Counted from the first letter of the stretch, positions 51,211-60,036 are shown. The stretch is 64,000 nucleotides of DNA from an uncultured Saprospiraceae bacterium (GCA_937980645.1 CALJPQ010000026.1:62001-126000), one strand, 5' to 3'. A program made the numbers and translations. Notes: generated by a model not told the origin, from the letters alone.

Positions 51211-52442
51211 TGCGCCCACTGTACGCCCTGGCCATTCGGCTCCTGAGCGCAGGCGTGTGGGTGGCGCAATTGTTTTCGCCCAAAGCCCGCCGGTGGGTGC
51301 GGGGCCGCCGCCACTGGCGCGCGCGCCTGACGCCCACACCCGCTGACCGCCGCCCGGTGCTGTGGATGCATGTGGCCTCGCTGGGCGAGTTTGAACAGGG
51401 CCGCCCGGTGCTGGAAGGCTTTCGCCGCCAATTTCCAGCCGGCTGGGTGGTGCTGTCGTTTTTTTCGCCTTCCGGCTATGAAGTGCGAAAAAACTATCCG
51501 CATGCGGATGTGGTATGTTATCTGCCCATTGATACTCGGCGCAATGCCCGCGACTTTCTGGAGCACATCTGCCCTGACATGGCTGTTTTTGTAAAATACG
51601 ACCTGTGGGCCAACTACCTCTTTGAACTGCGCCAACGCGGCACACCCGCACTGCTCATTGCGGCGCTGTTTCGGCCCGAGCAGATTTTTTTCCAGCCCTG
51701 GGGCGGCCTTTGGCGGCAAATGCTGAGCTGCTTTTCGCATGTTTTTACCCAAAACGAGGCTTCGGCGGCGCTGGCACGCCGCCTTGGTCTGACGGCCGTA
51801 AGCGTGGCCGGCGACACGCGCGTGGACCGGGTGCTGCAGCTGGCTCAAGACGCCAGCCCGTTGGAACGCCCGCCCTTCGAGGCCGACGTCATCGCCGGCA
51901 GCACGTGGCCCGCCGATGAAGACCTCCTGCTGCCGGTCATTCACGCGCCCGAACTGGCGCACTGGCGCTGGATTATTGCGCCGCACGAGCCCTCGGAGCA
52001 ACACGTGCGCCGCCTGACCGAACGCCTCCAACGGCCCTGGACGCGCTATTCGCAGTGGGACGGCCAGGCTGCTGCAGACGTGCTGGTCATAGACAGCGTG
52101 GGGCTGCTGGGGCAGCTCTACCGTTACGCGCGCATTGCCTATATCGGCGGTGGCTTTGGGCGCGGCATTCATAACACGCTGGAGCCGGCAGCGTACGGGC
52201 TACCCGTACTGTTTGGCCCCAAATACGAGCGCTTTGAGGAGGCCCGTCAATTCGTGCAACGCGGTGGAGCCTTTCCTGTGCGCCGCTCGGAGGAACTTCT
52301 TCAGACGCTCCGGCGTTTACAGCAACCCGATGCCTACCTGAAAGCGTCAACCGCCGTTCGGCAATTTTTGAGCGAAAACCAGGGTGCTACGGCGTATATT
52401 TTGCAGTTCATAGCCGAACGTCTTCACCAACAGAAGGCATAA
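51210..52442 (+). CDS. waaA: 3-deoxy-D-manno-octulosonic acid transferase (KDO transferase)
   Basis: A 410-residue GT30 enzyme. It has the typical N-terminal segment VLWMHVASLGEFEQGRPVLEGFR, SPSGYEVRKNYPHADVVCYLPIDTRRNARDFLEH, VKYDLWANYLFEL, VAGDTRVDR, and the C-terminal nucleotide site AYIGGGFGRGIHNTLEPAAYGLPVLFGPKYERF. It adds KDO from CMP-KDO to lipid A at the inner face of the cytoplasmic membrane. It is coupled by overlap to the preceding barrel gene. The MATE gene follows after about 90 bases. Confidence 0.94.
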   Translation: MRPLYALAIRLLSAGVWVAQLFSPKARRWVRGRRHWRARLTPTPADRRPVLWMHVASLGEFEQGRPVLEGFRRQFPAGWVVLSFFSPSGYEVRKNYPHADVVCYLPIDTRRNARDFLEHICPDMAVFVKYDLWANYLFELRQRGTPALLIAALFRPEQIFFQPWGGLWRQMLSCFSHVFTQNEASAALARRLGLTAVSVAGDTRVDRVLQLAQDASPLERPPFEADVIAGSTWPADEDLLLPVIHAPELAHWRWIIAPHEPSEQHVRRLTERLQRPWTRYSQWDGQAAADVLVIDSVGLLGQLYRYARIAYIGGGFGRGIHNTLEPAAYGLPVLFGPKYERFEEARQFVQRGGAFPVRRSEELLQTLRRLQQPDAYLKASTAVRQFLSENQGATAYILQFIAERLHQQKA

Positions 52443-52535
52443 GCTCCGTTCCTTTTTCCCAGACACACATAAAACACGATACCTCTGACGACGACCACCA
52501 CTCAGGTAAGCCGCTGGCGCCGCTGGCAGCGCCTG

Positions 52536-53903
52536 TTGCAGCGCGCCCTTCGGGGCGAAGAGCTGGATTATACACGCGGCAGCATAGACCAGGCGATTGT
52601 ATTGCTGGCCATTCCCATGATTTTGGAAATGGTCATGGAGTCGCTGTTTGCCGTCGTGGACGCCTACTTTGTAGCGCAGATAGGTAACGCGGCGGTTACG
52701 ACGCTGGGCCTGACGGAGTCGGTGCTGACGCTGGTCTATTCGGTAGCTATTGGGCTGAGTGCGGCGGCCACAGCGATGGTGTCGCGGCGCGTGGGCGAAG
52801 GACGAAGGCGTGCGGCGGCGGTAGCGGGTGCGCAGGCCCTGCTCATTGCGTTGGTGCTGTCAGCATTGCTGGCTGTACCCGGCTATGTGTTTGCCGGGGA
52901 TATCCTGCGTCTGATGTCGAGCGACCCGGCGGTAGCTACCTCTGGCGAGCCGTTTACGCGGCTGTTGCTGACGGCCAACCTGCCCATTTTGCTGCTGTGG
53001 ATGCTCAACGGCGTTTTCCGCGGTGCGGGCGATGCGGCTACAGCTATGCGCGCCCTGTGGTTGGCCAACGGCATTAATCTGGTGCTCGACCCGCTGCTCA
53101 TTTTTGGCTGGGGGCCGTTTCCGGAAATGGGCCTGTTGGGCGCGGGCGTAGCCACCACCATTGGGCGCTCGGTGGGGGTGCTGTACCAGTTGTGGCACCT
53201 GTTCGCCGTTGGGCGGGCGGTTCGCCTGCATGTGCGTTTCATGCTCAAGCCGTACTGGGGCATCGTGCGGCGGCTGTTGGTGATTGCTTCCGGCAGCACA
53301 GGGCAGTACCTCATTGCTTCGTCGAGCTGGATTTTTCTGATTGGAATTCTGGGCCAGATAGGCACGACGGTTACGGCTGGCTACACCATTGCTATTCGGA
53401 TCATGATTTTCACCCTGCTGCCTTCGTGGGGCGTGGCGAATGCGGCAGCGACGTTGGTCGGGCAAAACTTAGGCGCCAGCCAGCCCGAGCGGGCCGAGCG
53501 GTCGGTGTGGAGGGCGGGCTTTTTCAACCTGATTTTCATGGCAACGGTAAGTGCGTGCTACCTATATGCCGCGCCCATGCTCATCGGGCTGTTCACCCAG
53601 GACGCCCAGACGGTGTCGTCGGGGGCGCTGGCGTTGCGCATCATTTCAGCGGGCTATGTCTTTTACGGCTACGGCATGATCCTGTCGCAGGCCATCAATG
53701 GGGCAGGAGACACGCGGACGCCTACGGTGCTCAATTTCATCTGCTTCTGGCTCATCGAGGCGCCACTGGCCTGGTGGCTGGCCATCCGAATGGGCTGGCA
53801 AGAGCAGGGCGTCTATTACAGCATTGTCATCGCTGAGTCGGTGCTGGCGCTGGCGCTGGCAGTGGTATTTCGGTGGGGCCGCTGGAAGAAAACGGTGGTC
53901 TGA
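52536..53903 (+). CDS. MATE family efflux transporter
   Basis: At least 455 residues with about twelve helices and the MATE pattern: GSIDQAIVLLAIPMILEMVMESLFAVVDAYFVAQIGNAAV, AATAMVSRRVGEG, ANLPILLLWMLNGVFRGAGDA, AATLVGQNLGASQPERAE and SQAINGAGDTRTPT. These export drugs or metabolites against Na+ or H+. The start is unclear: no ATG is in frame upstream before the stop at 52470. TTG at 52536 is given. A CTG at 52485 would yield xTTTTQVSRWRRWQRLLQRAL, a more natural basic N-terminus. Confidence 0.88.
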   Translation: MQRALRGEELDYTRGSIDQAIVLLAIPMILEMVMESLFAVVDAYFVAQIGNAAVTTLGLTESVLTLVYSVAIGLSAAATAMVSRRVGEGRRRAAAVAGAQALLIALVLSALLAVPGYVFAGDILRLMSSDPAVATSGEPFTRLLLTANLPILLLWMLNGVFRGAGDAATAMRALWLANGINLVLDPLLIFGWGPFPEMGLLGAGVATTIGRSVGVLYQLWHLFAVGRAVRLHVRFMLKPYWGIVRRLLVIASGSTGQYLIASSSWIFLIGILGQIGTTVTAGYTIAIRIMIFTLLPSWGVANAAATLVGQNLGASQPERAERSVWRAGFFNLIFMATVSACYLYAAPMLIGLFTQDAQTVSSGALALRIISAGYVFYGYGMILSQAINGAGDTRTPTVLNFICFWLIEAPLAWWLAIRMGWQEQGVYYSIVIAESVLALALAVVFRWGRWKKTVV

Positions 53904-54071
53904 GGGCGTTTTTACCCCGGTTTTTCAGATGGTTATAGAAGGATAAAGATGCCTTTGAGGGCCGCACGAAACCGTCTGAGGAAAACGGCTTTTTGTTTCG
54001 TCCATTTGGGTTCAATCAAAAGTTGCCATAATCTGTTTTTTTCTAAAATGCTCGCCTAATGCTGCTGTCTT

Positions 54072-54956
54072 ATGACCCGGAAACATTTTCTCCAACTGCT
54101 GGCTACTCTGCCATTTACCACCGTCGCTATGAAACTGCGTGATGTAAATGCTTTGCTCGAGCCGCTCCGGCCCACAGCGCCCATGCCTGTGCTCTTTCTG
54201 GGGCATGGCAGCCCTATGAACGCCATTGAGGAAAATGAATTTGTCGCCGGCTTCCGCCGTATTGGCAGCCAGCTGCCTCGTCCGAATGCGATCCTGTGTG
54301 TATCGGCCCATTGGGAAACGCGCGGCACGTGGGTAACTGCCATGGAAAAACCGCGTACCATTCACGACTTCGGGGGCTTTCCAAAGGCCCTCTACGAAGT
54401 GCAATATCCTGCTCCCGGAAGCCCAACTTTGGCCCAGGAAACCGCACAATTGATACAAAAAACAAGCGTCGGCCTCGACTACCAGTGGGGGCTCGACCAT
54501 GGCGCCTGGTCTGTCATCAAACACCTTTTCCCTAAAGCCGACGTGCCTGTCATTCAAATGAGTCTCGACTATACCCAGCCCCCGCGCTGGCACTACGAAT
54601 TGGCTCAGGAATTGGCCGCCCTGCGCCAAAAAGGCGTTCTCATCGTCGGTAGTGGTAACATGGTCCACAACCTGCGCCTCGTGGCCTGGGACCGCCTCAA
54701 CGACACCGGCTTCGCTTATGACTGGGCCACCGAAGCCAGTGAAAAAATGAAACAATACATCCGCTCCGGCGATGCCCAGCCCCTCATCAACTACGCTGCT
54801 CAAGGAAAAGCCTTTCAATTGGCCATACCTACGCCCGAACATTATCTGCCGCTGCTCTATGCTTTGGCCTTACGCCATAAGGACGAACCCGTCGAACTCT
54901 TTAACGACCGTCCCGTAGCCGGAGCGCTTACGATGACCTCCGTCAAAATTGGTTAA
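54072..54956 (+). CDS. ygiD: 4,5-DOPA-extradiol-dioxygenase-like protein (YgiD/LigB family) with signal-like N-terminus
   Basis: A 294-residue member of the LigB-type extradiol dioxygenase family: PVLFLGHGSPMNAIEENEF (metal His), ILCVSAHWETRGTW (second His), TIHDFGGFPKALYEVQYPAPG, LDHGAWSVIKHLFP and GSGNMVHNLR. The N-terminus MTRKHFLQLLATLPFTTVAM is an extra hydrophobic segment of about 20 residues not usual in cytoplasmic YgiD. It could be an export signal. Known members cleave catechols such as DOPA using Zn or Fe. The gene is alone. Confidence 0.85.
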   Translation: MTRKHFLQLLATLPFTTVAMKLRDVNALLEPLRPTAPMPVLFLGHGSPMNAIEENEFVAGFRRIGSQLPRPNAILCVSAHWETRGTWVTAMEKPRTIHDFGGFPKALYEVQYPAPGSPTLAQETAQLIQKTSVGLDYQWGLDHGAWSVIKHLFPKADVPVIQMSLDYTQPPRWHYELAQELAALRQKGVLIVGSGNMVHNLRLVAWDRLNDTGFAYDWATEASEKMKQYIRSGDAQPLINYAAQGKAFQLAIPTPEHYLPLLYALALRHKDEPVELFNDRPVAGALTMTSVKIG

Positions 54957-55026
54957 TACTGCGCGCTAAATGTCGGCTCACTTAATCGCCGACTTGGGGG
55001 GCTTTTCACACCTGCTGCAAGGCCCG

Positions 55027-55034
55027 TACCTTTG
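55027..55034 (+). promoter_or_regulatory. Bacteroidota -7 box TACCTTTG
   Basis: Exact match, 54 bases before the PTPS ATG at 55089. Confidence 0.6.
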
Positions 55035-55088
55035 CGGGCCTCGATGAGCGCCCAGGGCGCCATCGCTTTCTTTTAGCGTCTGCATACT

Positions 55089-55505
55089 ATGGTCTATATC
55101 ACGCGCATCGAACGCTTCAATGCCGCCCACAAGCTGTGGGTAGAAGACTGGACAGAGGAGCAAAACGCAGCCGTGTTTGGCAAATGCTCCAACAAAAACT
55201 GGCACGGCCACAACTATACGCTACACGTAACCGTCAAGGGCCGCCCCGACCCTGTTACGGGCTTCATCATAGACGTGAAAAAACTCAGCACCATCATCAA
55301 GGAGCACGTCGTGGATCACCTCGACCACAGTAACCTCAACTTAGACGTGCCGTTCATTCCCAAGGGCATGCAGCCCACTACTGAAAATCTGGTGCTGGTC
55401 ATTTGGGAGCGCCTGGCCGAAGCCCTCAAGCCCTATCCCTGCCAGCTACACGCCGTCAAGCTGTGGGAAACGGAAACCATCTATGCCGAATACTACGGCG
55501 AATGA
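55089..55505 (+). CDS. 6-pyruvoyl-tetrahydropterin synthase (PTPS-type, C-x5-HGH motif)
   Basis: A 138-residue protein of the PTPS/QueD superfamily. Zinc ligands are His14 (FNAAHKLW), His39 and His41. Cys33 is followed by five residues before HGH (CSNKNWHGHNY), the spacing of true PTPS; queuosine QueD enzymes have three. The end WETETIYAEYYG holds the conserved Glu. PTPS turns dihydroneopterin triphosphate into 6-pyruvoyl-tetrahydropterin for biopterin. folE, which makes that substrate, follows 115 bases downstream, which supports the assignment. Confidence 0.8.
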   Translation: MVYITRIERFNAAHKLWVEDWTEEQNAAVFGKCSNKNWHGHNYTLHVTVKGRPDPVTGFIIDVKKLSTIIKEHVVDHLDHSNLNLDVPFIPKGMQPTTENLVLVIWERLAEALKPYPCQLHAVKLWETETIYAEYYGE

Positions 55506-55620
55506 ACTTGACGCCGCTAAGGGCTGTTCAAACGCCCGATGCTCAGCATAACGCCCTGACAAGCTTACGCGGCAGCAGAGTGCGCGCCCGGCTTTTTGAG
55601 TACGGTATCTCCTTTTTTTT

Positions 55621-56190
55621 ATGAGCCATTCAACAGACGTCATTCGCCAGCAATTTGAAGCCATTCTGGAAGAAATCGGGGAAGACCCTCATCGAGAGGG
55701 TCTGCTCAAAACTCCGGAGCGAGCGGCCAAAGCCATCCAATTCCTCACTCAGGGCTATCGGCAAGACCCGGCGGCCATTCTGCGCTCGGCCATGTTTCAG
55801 GAGGATTACAGCGAAATGGTCATTGTCAAAGACATCGAGGTATATTCCTTGTGCGAGCACCACATCCTGCCCTTTTTCGGCAAAGCCCATGTGGCCTATA
55901 TCCCGAACGGCTACATCGTGGGCCTGAGCAAAATTCCGCGCGTGGTGGACGTCTTTGCTCGCCGCCTGCAGGTACAGGAGCGGCTCACTATCGAAATACG
56001 CGACATTATCCAGGAGACCTTGCGCCCCTGGGGAGTGGCGGTGGTCATTGAGGCCCAGCACATGTGCATGATGATGCGCGGCGTACAAAAGCAAAACAGC
56101 GTAACCACCACATCGGCCTTTACGGGCGAATTTCAGAAAGCCGAAACGCGCGGCGAATTTCTACGGCTGATTGGTGCGCAGCTGCACTGA
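55621..56190 (+). CDS. folE: GTP cyclohydrolase I
   Basis: A 189-residue Fol[27 protein letters not shown], zinc and active site [24 protein letters not shown] (Cys78, His80, His81), [23 protein letters not shown] and the second zinc Cys in [16 protein letters not shown]. It converts GTP to 7,8-dihydroneopterin triphosphate for folate or biopterin. With the PTPS gene upstream, biopterin is the likelier use here. A pyrimidine run, not a Shine-Dalgarno site, precedes its ATG. Confidence 0.95.
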   Translation: MSHSTDVIRQQFEAILEEIGEDPHREGLLKTPERAAKAIQFLTQGYRQDPAAILRSAMFQEDYSEMVIVKDIEVYSLCEHHILPFFGKAHVAYIPNGYIVGLSKIPRVVDVFARRLQVQERLTIEIRDIIQETLRPWGVAVVIEAQHMCMMMRGVQKQNSVTTTSAFTGEFQKAETRGEFLRLIGAQLH

Positions 56191-56194
56191 GGCG

Positions 56195-56764
56195 TCAGTC
56201 CGGGTTGCTTTCGCTCCAGCGGTAGGTTTTCAAATCAAAACCTGCCAGGTCGAGCACGCGGTCAACGACCGTGGCGGCGATTTCCTCCAGCGTCTGTGGG
56301 CGCGAATAGAACGACGGGCAGGCTGGGCAAATGATGGCGCCTGCTTCGGTGAGCAGTTTCATGTTGTTCAGGTGAATGAGGCTCAGCGGCGTATCGCGCG
56401 GCACCAGAATGAGCCGCCGGCGCTCTTTGAGGATCACATCTGCCGCACGCGTGATGAGGTCGTTGCTCACGCCCGCGGCGATGCGCCCCAGCATGCCCAT
56501 CGAGCACGGGCATACAAGCATCGTTTCGTAGCGCGCCGAACCCGACGCAAACGGCGCGTAGAAGTCGTTCTTCTGATAAAAATCAAACGGATATACATCC
56601 AGCGCGGGCGGGCCAATCTCCAACTCCCAATTGACCAGCGCGTTGTCCGACAGCACCACGCCAACGGCGGTCCATTGCTCGCGCAAAGCGGCTAACTTAT
56701 CCAACAGCACTTTGGCATAAATGGCGCCTGAGGAGCCAGCAATGGCAACGACAACTTTTTTCAT
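56195..56764 (-). CDS. ubiX: Flavin prenyltransferase UbiX
   Basis: A 189-residue UbiX: VVVAIAGSSGAIYAKVLLDKL (FMN site), ASGSARYETMLVCPCSMGMLGRIAAGVSNDLITRAADVILKERRRLILVPRDTPLSLIHLNNMKLLTEAG and PACPSFYSRP. It prenylates FMN to make the cofactor of UbiD-type decarboxylases. No ubiD is in the window. Its stop lies 4 bases from the convergent folE stop, so the neighbourhood says little about its partner. Confidence 0.93.
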   Translation of the reverse strand: MKKVVVAIAGSSGAIYAKVLLDKLAALREQWTAVGVVLSDNALVNWELEIGPPALDVYPFDFYQKNDFYAPFASGSARYETMLVCPCSMGMLGRIAAGVSNDLITRAADVILKERRRLILVPRDTPLSLIHLNNMKLLTEAGAIICPACPSFYSRPQTLEEIAATVVDRVLDLAGFDLKTYRWSESNPD

Positions 56765-56897
56765 GCTGGCTTAGACAGGCGAACGGCTGAAAATGTTCGC
56801 GCCGCCTAACACCACATCGGTAATACCGTGTTTTTCCAAAACTGCCACACAAAAGGGCCTTTAACTAATTAAGAACCCTCAGCCAGCTACCTTTCCC

Positions 56898-57119
56898 TCA
56901 CTCCCACAACACACTATGCCCTCGCCGAATATACCGCCGGATATTCACCCAGAAGGCGATAATCAGATACACAATCAGCGGCGAGCCCATGGCGATAAAT
57001 GAGGTGTAAATGAAGTACTTGCGCACCTCTGCTGGCGCTATGTGCATCTTTTCACCGACGTACTGACAGGCGCCAAATGCCCGCCGTTCCGCTAAATCTT
57101 TGAGCCAGTGGTGTAGCAT
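56898..57119 (-). CDS. PspC domain small membrane protein
   Basis: A 73-residue protein with PspC features: RRAFGACQYVGEKMHIAPAEVRKYFIYTSFIAMGSPLIVYLIIAFWVNIRRYI, that is, a helix pair with one strong membrane segment. PspC proteins sense envelope stress in proteobacteria; in Bacteroidota, many short PspC proteins have no known role. A TATATTTG box lies 28 bases upstream (57148-57155). Confidence 0.8.
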   Translation of the reverse strand: MLHHWLKDLAERRAFGACQYVGEKMHIAPAEVRKYFIYTSFIAMGSPLIVYLIIAFWVNIRRYIRRGHSVLWE

Positions 57120-57147
57120 AGAACCATAGATGGTGTGTTTGATGAGG

Positions 57148-57155
57148 CAAATATA
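57148..57155 (-). promoter_or_regulatory. Bacteroidota -7 box TATATTTG
   Basis: Exact TAnnTTTG on the minus strand, 28 bases before the PspC gene start at 57119. Confidence 0.45.
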
Positions 57156-57318
57156 ACGGCAATCGCACCTCAGTGTTCGCGCAAGTGGGCCGAAACGTTT
57201 CCAGTGCGGATAGCCTACAGGCTATTCAGAATCATTATACACGGCGACAACCCTCACCCCTTGAGCGTCGGGACGCCTGTAACGTTGCCTGTTCATTGCA
57301 AAAGAAGCCGTTTCTATT

Positions 57319-58818
57319 ATGCAACCTATGTGGGAATTGGATAAAGCTGCCTTTGAGGCCCTGCAAGCCGGGTTGGTTTGCCAGTTTGAAACCCACTTCC
57401 CTGATCCGCTGGCATTCAAAACGGTTGTCGTCGTACCCAGCCAGACGCTCGACCAGGAGATATTAGCCAAAGTATCGGGCATCAGCCATTACGAAGAGCG
57501 CTTGTTGTGCCTGCTCATGTTGCTGCGCATGCCGCGTACGCACATGATCTATGTAACCAGCCTACCCATTGACGAAACGGTCATTGACTACTACCTGCAT
57601 CTGCTGCCCGGGGTGCCGCCTCGCCACGCGCGCCAACGCCTGACGCTGCTCAGCTGCCACGACGGCTCGCCGCGCTCGCTGACCGAAAAAATCCTGGAGC
57701 GCCCACGCCTCATCGAAAAAATTCGGCGCCACATCCCCGATGACCACGTTGCCCACATGGTGGGCTTCAACATTACGCCCTACGAACACGCGCTGGCCTT
57801 GCAACTGGGCATCCCCATTTATGGCACACCCTATTGGCTCAGTCATTACGGCACCAAAACCGGCAGTCGTGAAGTGTTCCGGCTGGCAGGGCTACTCCTG
57901 CCGCCCGGCTACGAACACCTGCGCGATATGGACGACGTCCTACTGGCGCTTCAAATGCTCAAACGCGAACACCCGCACCTGCGCAAGGCCGTCGTCAAAC
58001 TCAATGACGGCTTCTCGGGCGACGGCAACGCCACCTATTCCTTCGAAGAACACGGCCTGCCAAACTCAGACGATGACCTGCGCGCCCATCTGAAGCTGGT
58101 GGCCAAAGACATGAACTACGACACCTTCGCCCAAAAAATGGCCCAAATGGGCGGTATCGTTGAGGCGTTCATTGACGGCGCCAAAAAAACCTCGCCCTCC
58201 GTGCAGTGCCGCATCACGCCGCTCCGGCAGCTAGAGGTCGTCTCCACACATGACCAGCTGCTCGGCGGCCACGACGGCCAGGTGTATCTGGGCGCTACCT
58301 TTCCGGCCCATGCGGCCTACGCCAGCGAAATCGGCCATCTGGGCCATCGCGTGGCCCAACGGCTGGCTCAGGAAGGCATCATCGGGCGCTTCGGCATTGA
58401 CTTCGTCTCCGTCAAAGAACCCGGCGGCTGGTGGCAGCATTACGCCATCGAAATCAACCTGCGCAAAGGAGGTACTACGCACCCCTACCTGATGCTCCAG
58501 TTTCTCACCAACGGCTACTACGACCATCACACAGGAGAATATCAGACCCCACAAGGGCAGACGCGCTACTATTTCGCTACCGACAACATGCAATCGGACG
58601 CCTATCGCGGTCTGACGCCTGATGACCTGTTGGATATCGCCGTATGCCACGACATCCACTACGACGCCGCCGTGCAAGAGGGAGTGGTGTTTCACCTGCT
58701 GGGCGCCCTATCGCAATACGGCAAACTCGGCTCTGTGTGCATCGGCGCTACGCCCGAACGAGCCAGAGGTTTTTATGAAAAAACGAAAGCCGTACTCGAC
58801 ACAGCCACCTCACTCTAA
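57319..58818 (+). CDS. ATP-grasp ligase related to pheganomycin peptide ligase PGM1
   Basis: A 499-residue protein. Its N-terminal part (YEERLLCLLMLLRMPRTHMIYVTSLPI, LLPGVPPRHARQRLTLLS, KILERPRLIEKIRRHI) and the middle (LGIPIYGTPYWLSHYGTKTGSREVFRLAGLLLPPG) follow the PGM1-related family. An ATP-grasp domain comes next (KAVVKLNDGFSGDGNATYSFEE, GIIGRFGIDFVSVKEPG and YAIEINLRKGGTTHPYL). Such enzymes join carboxylates to amines with ATP. There is no obvious small peptide or biosynthetic partner nearby. It overlaps the convergent Pycsar-like gene by 9 bases at its 3' end. Confidence 0.8.
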   Translation: MQPMWELDKAAFEALQAGLVCQFETHFPDPLAFKTVVVVPSQTLDQEILAKVSGISHYEERLLCLLMLLRMPRTHMIYVTSLPIDETVIDYYLHLLPGVPPRHARQRLTLLSCHDGSPRSLTEKILERPRLIEKIRRHIPDDHVAHMVGFNITPYEHALALQLGIPIYGTPYWLSHYGTKTGSREVFRLAGLLLPPGYEHLRDMDDVLLALQMLKREHPHLRKAVVKLNDGFSGDGNATYSFEEHGLPNSDDDLRAHLKLVAKDMNYDTFAQKMAQMGGIVEAFIDGAKKTSPSVQCRITPLRQLEVVSTHDQLLGGHDGQVYLGATFPAHAAYASEIGHLGHRVAQRLAQEGIIGRFGIDFVSVKEPGGWWQHYAIEINLRKGGTTHPYLMLQFLTNGYYDHHTGEYQTPQGQTRYYFATDNMQSDAYRGLTPDDLLDIAVCHDIHYDAAVQEGVVFHLLGALSQYGKLGSVCIGATPERARGFYEKTKAVLDTATSL

Positions 58819-60015
58819 GAAGTACGCGCCCAGGAAAGCCCCCACCGTAGCGACAAAGCCCATGAGGAAAACCGTGTAAGAGTAGGTGAGCAGGCGGTAC
58901 TTTTTGTCCAGCACCTGGCCGAGGTGGTAGAGGTCGCGCGTCATATTGCCAAAGAGCAGCCGCCCGTCGCGCAGCATGGCGTCGGTGGCTTCTTCGTATT
59001 GGTCTAAGGTGAGGTGCACGAAGCTGCCAAAAAACACCGGGCTGGGCACCTGACCGGGCGTAGGCGGTATGCTCGTTACGCGCGGGCGCGAGGAGAGCAC
59101 AGCGAAGGTGAGCGAGGTGAGGCTCGTTACCAAGAACATGATGATGGGCAACACGTACAACGGGTTTCGGTTGGTCAGCGTCTGGTAGGTCAGCAGCGAA
59201 ATGGCCACCGACAGCAGGATGGAGTTGACGCTAATCATGATATGTGCCTTGTTGTCGGCGATGGCGCTCAGGCGAATATGGTTGGCGTAGTTGGCGCGGA
59301 AGTACGTCTGGATACTCGAGCGCAGCGGGCGGCGGGCCAATCGCTCGAAGCGTTCCGTTTTGCGTTCGCGTTTGCGGGGGCGTTCGGCCTCTCCGTCCTG
59401 GCCGTTGCGCGCCAGCATCAGTGCGAGGGCTGGCTCGAAGTGTCGTTTGGCGTAGGCCGTGTAAAAGCGGATGCGGCGGCGTTCGTTGTCCGCCCACTGA
59501 CGCCATTCAGCATCGGAGAGGGTCTTCTGGTGCAACCATTCCCATTCCAGTCGCAGCAAAGCCAGGCGTTCGGTGCTGTTGGGCCCCCAGTCTGTCAGGG
59601 CGATGGCGTCGCGCAGCAGCTTGGCCTCGGTCGTGGTCGGAGGGTTGGTGTCGTAGGCGGCGCCGATGCAAGCGCGTACGCGACGAATGAGTTCGGGTGC
59701 GCAGCGCTGGCCAACTAAGAAAAATTCCGCCCGGATGGCGCTGGCTTCGGCCGGAGCAGCCGGGTTTTCCAGATAGCCGATATTGAAAAACCACGCCGCC
59801 AGCAGGGCTACCTCAGCCGCATCGGCAGGTGCCCGCTCTTCTTGGGCCAGAAAGGCCACGCGCTCGGCTACCTCGGCGGCCTGAGCATAATTGTGGAAAG
59901 CCAGGCGTGCATCGTGTCGGTCGTTCCATACGCGCAGCACATGCGCCTGCGCGGCCGCCGCCAGCGCTCCCGCATGCTCGCTCTCCTGAGTGAATGCCGT
60001 CGCTTTTTTCTCCAT
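58810..60015 (-). CDS. Pycsar-effector-like membrane protein (PycTM) with degenerate HD domain
   Basis: A 401-residue protein. Residues about 22-200 look like an HD domain that has lost key residues: LAFHNYAQAAEVAE keeps its His41, but the HD pair reads WFFNIGY (Phe77-Asn78) and the later Asp region reads DAIALTDWG. Residues about 231-401 match the PycTM/DUF5706 membrane module: ANHIRLSAIADNKAHIMISVNSIL, a second helix at about 285-306, a soluble piece, and a last helix at about 378-399. PycTM proteins damage membranes on sensing cCMP or cUMP in Pycsar defence. No cyclase gene is nearby. A TATTTTTG box is 21 bases upstream. Confidence 0.75.
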   Translation of the reverse strand: MEKKATAFTQESEHAGALAAAAQAHVLRVWNDRHDARLAFHNYAQAAEVAERVAFLAQEERAPADAAEVALLAAWFFNIGYLENPAAPAEASAIRAEFFLVGQRCAPELIRRVRACIGAAYDTNPPTTTEAKLLRDAIALTDWGPNSTERLALLRLEWEWLHQKTLSDAEWRQWADNERRRIRFYTAYAKRHFEPALALMLARNGQDGEAERPRKRERKTERFERLARRPLRSSIQTYFRANYANHIRLSAIADNKAHIMISVNSILLSVAISLLTYQTLTNRNPLYVLPIIMFLVTSLTSLTFAVLSSRPRVTSIPPTPGQVPSPVFFGSFVHLTLDQYEEATDAMLRDGRLLFGNMTRDLYHLGQVLDKKYRLLTYSYTVFLMGFVATVGAFLGAYFLE

Positions 60016-60036
60016 GTGCTCGCTCCGGATGTCCTG

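Noticed and set aside
53904..54071. Terminator after the MATE gene
   Set aside because: A short CCGT/ACGG stem before TTTTT is too weak to support; alternative pairings are equally poor.
55089..55505. Queuosine QueD enzyme
   Set aside because: The Cys-to-HGH spacing is five residues, which is the pterin synthase pattern, and folE is next to it.
58810..60015. Complete Pycsar defence pair
   Set aside because: No pyrimidine cyclase gene is adjacent; the neighbours are an ATP-grasp ligase and a tRNA.
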